Below, piece after piece: positions 37,831-40,169 of a DNA stretch of 40,169 nt (position 1 is its first letter; every line of letters starts with the position of its first letter). The notes beneath the pieces are model-generated. The model saw only the letters and a program-made list of their open reading frames with translations. It ran no database searches and had not been told where the DNA came from. This stretch comes from Catellatospora sichuanensis. Its GTDB lineage: Bacteria; Actinomycetota; Actinomycetes; Mycobacteriales; Micromonosporaceae. A program made the position numbers and the translations under genes. Location: positions 1 through 40,169 of the forward strand of contig NZ_VIQO01000055.1 of assembly GCF_007483665.1 (NCBI RefSeq), given 5' to 3'.

Positions 37831-38076
37831 TCAGCGACGCGGCCGCTGAGCTGCCACGCCCCGGCGGCGGCCGCGGAGCGGGGGACGGACGACCGTGCCG
37901 TCGAGACGCTCCACCACCAGGTCACCCTGGTCGATCCACAAGGCCTCGCCCCGCCACAGGAACAGCGGCTGCTCAAGCGTCCACGGGCAGCAACTGTTCT
38001 CCTCGAACGCGAACTCACTGACCATGAGGTTTCTGGGCGCGACGATCCGCTCGCCCACCTCACCCGCGATATGCAT
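37831..38076 (-). CDS. Small hypothetical protein
   Basis: A possible 81-residue product MHIAGEVGERIVAPRNLMVS and on, with FAFEENSCCPWTLEQPLFLW and a basic end RGRRRGVAAQRPRR. The aromatic and acidic composition looks coding, but no family is recognised and no clear ribosome-binding site precedes the ATG. An in-frame start at 38157 is possible. The opposite strand is also open here, so the assignment is uncertain. Confidence 0.4.
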   Translation of the reverse strand: MHIAGEVGERIVAPRNLMVSEFAFEENSCCPWTLEQPLFLWRGEALWIDQGDLVVERLDGTVVRPPLRGRRRGVAAQRPRR

Positions 38077-38297
38077 GCGGCCATGCTCGCACCGACCGGC
38101 ATCGAAACCCGACCCGTTTCCGGGCGCGACGACGGCCATACACCTCAGAACCTGCACCAGTTCGCGGTCTGACCAGGCGAAACGAACCTACGGCCACCGG
38201 GTGCCGGAACTAAAATGTGTGGGTTCGGGTGCCGTCGACGCATCAGGCACAATCGGCGTTTCGGCACCGGGTCCCACAGCGAAGGCCGGGTGGCGGT

Positions 38298-39698
38298 GTG
38301 AGGCATTCTCGGGCCGAACAGGAAACGCACCACCAGCGCGGTACGCATGGGCGCCCTGCCCGTGGCGCACGGCTGGCCTGTGCGGCGCTGCTGGTCGCGA
38401 GCTGGTCGTTCGCCGCCGTGTCGCCGGGCACGGCGCACGCCGGCAACGCGTCGGCCGCAGCACCTGTCGCGCAGGCCTGCGCGACACCCGCCGCGGGCAC
38501 CACTCCACCTGGGGGATCCGTGTTGAAGCCGATCGACCAGGCGGCGCTGCAGGCCGCCGTGGACGACGCTCTGAAGCAGATGCTGGTCCCCGGTGCCGTG
38601 GTGCTGGTATGCACGCCGCAGGGGCCGCACACGGTGGTGTCCGGCACGATGCAGCGGGGCACGCAGACGCCGCCCGCGGCGAGCACCCACTTCCGGATCG
38701 GCTCGAACACCAAGTCCATGACCGCGTCGACGATCCTGCTGCTGGCGCAGGAGGGCAAACTCAAGCTCAGCGACCCGGTCTCGGCGTACGTCCCGGACGT
38801 GCCCAATGGCGAGAACATCACCATCGAGCAACTGCTGAAGATGCGCAGCGGGCTGTACAACTACACGAACGCGCCGGAGTTCTCGGCGACCCTGGACGCC
38901 GAACCGGCGAAGGTCTGGACGCCGCAGGAGGTGCTGGCCATCGCGTTCAAGCGCCCGCCGAACTTCGCGCCCGGCGCGGAGTACGAGTACGACAACACGA
39001 ATTACGCGCTGCTCGGCCTGGTCGCGGAGAAGGTGGGCGCAAGCCCGCTGGGCAAGCAGTTCCAGGACCGGTTGTACGGCCCGCTCGGGCTGACCGACAC
39101 CCTGCTTCCCGCGCCCGAGGACAACACCATCCCGGCCCCCGCCTCGCACGGCTACCTGTACGGCGGCTCGGCACATGCGATGACCGACGCGCCGTACCCG
39201 GCGGACGAGCAGGCGGCCATGCGCACCGGCTCGCTGGAGCCGATCGACTACACGAACCAGAACCCGTCGTACGCCACCGCCGCCGGCGGCGCCATTTCCA
39301 CGGCCGCGAACATCGCCACGTGGATCCGCTCGCTGGTGACGGGCAAGGTCCTCAACGCCGACATGCACAAGCAGTGGCTGGACAGCTTGCAGCCCGAGAA
39401 CCCGGACGGCGGCGCCTACGGGCAGAAGTACGGCTACGGCATCTCGTACCAGCAGGTCGCGCCGCACGCAGCGCTGCACTTCCACGGCGGCGAGATGCCG
39501 GGCTTCAACTCGTTCATGGGCCACGACCTGGAGAACGACGTGACGATCGTGGTCTGGACGAACCTGACCGTCGACCCGACCAGCCGCCCCACAGCCAACG
39601 CCTTACTGCCGACGATCCTCAACCAGATCTACACCGGCCTCAACCTGCCGACCATGCCAACACCCGCCCCGACCCCCGCGCCCACCCCGACCAGCTGA
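38298..39698 (+). CDS. Secreted serine hydrolase (D-Ala-D-Ala carboxypeptidase/beta-lactamase class C family)
   Basis: A 466-residue exported enzyme. A long basic n-region and hydrophobic stretch (LACAALLVASWSFAAVSPG, then TAHA) form the signal. The catalytic motifs are SNTK (FRIGSNTKSM), YDN (EYEYDNTNYALLG) and HGG (HFHGGEMPG). The tail TPAPTPAPTPTS is a proline/threonine linker. A role in cell-wall peptide trimming or ester/amide hydrolysis fits the family. GTG 38298 is the most plausible start; the frame is open to 38217. A decayed relative lies at 33311-33762. Confidence 0.85.
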   Translation: MRHSRAEQETHHQRGTHGRPARGARLACAALLVASWSFAAVSPGTAHAGNASAAAPVAQACATPAAGTTPPGGSVLKPIDQAALQAAVDDALKQMLVPGAVVLVCTPQGPHTVVSGTMQRGTQTPPAASTHFRIGSNTKSMTASTILLLAQEGKLKLSDPVSAYVPDVPNGENITIEQLLKMRSGLYNYTNAPEFSATLDAEPAKVWTPQEVLAIAFKRPPNFAPGAEYEYDNTNYALLGLVAEKVGASPLGKQFQDRLYGPLGLTDTLLPAPEDNTIPAPASHGYLYGGSAHAMTDAPYPADEQAAMRTGSLEPIDYTNQNPSYATAAGGAISTAANIATWIRSLVTGKVLNADMHKQWLDSLQPENPDGGAYGQKYGYGISYQQVAPHAALHFHGGEMPGFNSFMGHDLENDVTIVVWTNLTVDPTSRPTANALLPTILNQIYTGLNLPTMPTPAPTPAPTPTS

Positions 39699-39710
39699 CG
39701 TTCACGGGCG

Positions 39711-39763
39711 GCGTTAAGAAGGGCACCTTCCTCTACGCATAGCGTTAAGAAGGTGCCCTTCCT
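39711..39763. terminator. Paired repeat terminator between convergent genes
   Basis: GCGTTAAGAAGG-gcac-CTTCCT (39711-39732) and GCGTTAAGAAGG-tgcc-CTTCCT (39742-39763) are direct repeats, and each is also nearly the inverse of the other (two mismatches in 17), so they can fold as one long stem or as two short ones. They lie between two convergent genes. From general familiarity, similar sequences are frequent terminators in Micromonosporaceae. Confidence 0.7.
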
Positions 39764-39781
39764 TTGGTCAGTCAGCTGGGG

Positions 39782-40169
39782 TTACGCGAACGCCTTCACC
39801 TCCAGCAGGCCGAGCGAAGCCGTGCCGGTCGCGGTCAGCACCACCCGGAGTCTGGTGGTGCTCACCGAGGTGAAGTTGACGGTGTTGTAGCCGTTCTTGG
39901 TCAGCGTGTACGCGCTCGCGCCGGGCACGTCCACGTAGGCGCTGCCGTTCCAGTACTGCAGCTTCCACGTTGAGGGCATGTCGATGCCCCCTTCGTCGTC
40001 GAAGAAGTAGACCTGCGCCTGCTTCACCGACTGGGCGGAGGACCACTGGACCTCGGCGGTCTGGGTGCCGGTCTCGGGCCAGGTGCCCCAGCGGTTGCCC
40101 TGGTTGGTGCCGCCGTAGTTGGAGCTGGTCGGCTCGTCGCCGTTGTTGATCGCGGCGCAGGCTTCCCAC
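39782..40169 (-). CDS. C-terminal part of a secreted carbohydrate-active protein (discoidin/F5/8C-like CBM)
   Basis: The gene enters from the right edge; 128 codons are present. WEACAAINNGDEPTSSNYGG, then WPETGTQTAEVQWSSAQSV, VYFFDDEGGIDMPSTWKLQY and TTRLRVVLTATGTASLGLLEVKAFA form a typical C-terminal beta-sandwich of the discoidin type, common at the end of glycoside hydrolases of actinomycetes. It would bind a polysaccharide. The catalytic domain is beyond the window, so the enzyme family is not known. Confidence 0.78.
   Translation of the reverse strand, partial: WEACAAINNGDEPTSSNYGGTNQGNRWGTWPETGTQTAEVQWSSAQSVKQAQVYFFDDEGGIDMPSTWKLQYWNGSAYVDVPGASAYTLTKNGYNTVNFTSVSTTRLRVVLTATGTASLGLLEVKAFA

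Noticed and set aside
1..40169. tRNA, rRNA, riboswitch, CRISPR and intact insertion sequences
   Set aside because: I looked for conserved tRNA ends, rRNA cores, repeat-spacer arrays and transposase motifs on both strands and saw none that I could support.

Overview
The window is 40.2 kb of very GC-rich DNA with the hallmarks of an actinomycete: GTG and TTG starts, overlapping GTGA/ATGA gene junctions, leaderless promoters, CutC, ECF41, YtrA and PadR regulators, and hairpin terminators. Paired GTTAAGAAGG...CCTTCCT terminators near the right end make a member of the Micromonosporaceae my best guess, but this is inference. No rRNA, tRNA, CRISPR array or intact transposase is visible.

Layout. 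0-6.3 kb: the 3' end of an aminopeptidase N gene overlapping an FhuF-like iron-sulfur gene, a GNAT acetyltransferase, a frameshifted sigma-factor remnant, a secreted L-asparaginase, cutC, a DUF2809 membrane protein, a small anchored protein and a cupin. 6.3-8.7 kb: a YtrA-type regulator with its ABC ATPase and permease, headed by two abutting dyads. 8.7-9.15 kb: gene debris. 9.15-11.6 kb: a PadR / HAAS-RDD membrane protein / alpha-beta hydrolase operon with a large palindromic operator. 11.9-15.8 kb: an ankyrin-repeat protein, an ECF41 sigma factor and an FAD oxidoreductase. 16.1-17.7 kb: a second PadR/HAAS pair and a DUF2306-like membrane protein, linked by matching GTAG-N5-CTAC sites.

17.9-24.1 kb is an arsenic-resistance island. 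The leftward arm is arsR, an aquaporin gene (AqpS-like), a decayed arsenate reductase and an intact arsC. A second arsR, also leftward, lies beside it. The rightward arm is a third arsR, an ArsN1-like acetyltransferase, a 55-residue cysteine-rich protein, an ArsO-like flavoprotein with a cysteine-rich tail, and an MFS transporter. No Acr3 or ArsB pump is present. Three ArsR proteins with three cysteine layouts, and a near-identical 26-bp site upstream of both arsR2 and the arsO operon, suggest layered control.

24.1-29.5 kb is a patchwork of broken genes. A 203-bp segment (leader plus the 5' half of a VOC gene) is duplicated at about 96% identity. The truncated copy ends at a member of a short palindromic repeat family found five times in the window. 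Set inside this region are a MerR regulator and, divergently, a metallo-beta-lactamase-like protein lacking nearly all its metal ligands, coupled to a siderophore-interacting-type reductase. 29.5-40.2 kb holds an intact UlaG-like hydrolase, DNA polymerase IV, a SnoaL-like protein, a TIGR03086 protein, a TraB-like protein, a serine-hydrolase pseudogene, an ATP-grasp protein, a hypothetical gene ending in a perfect 36-bp palindrome, a lipoprotein, an RHH/PIN toxin-antitoxin pair, a secreted serine hydrolase and the 3' end of a discoidin-type carbohydrate-binding protein gene.

At least eight genes show a TANNNT (-10-like) element 6-8 nt before the proposed start codon. I used this to choose starts. 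All assignments come from reading the sequence; no database search was possible.
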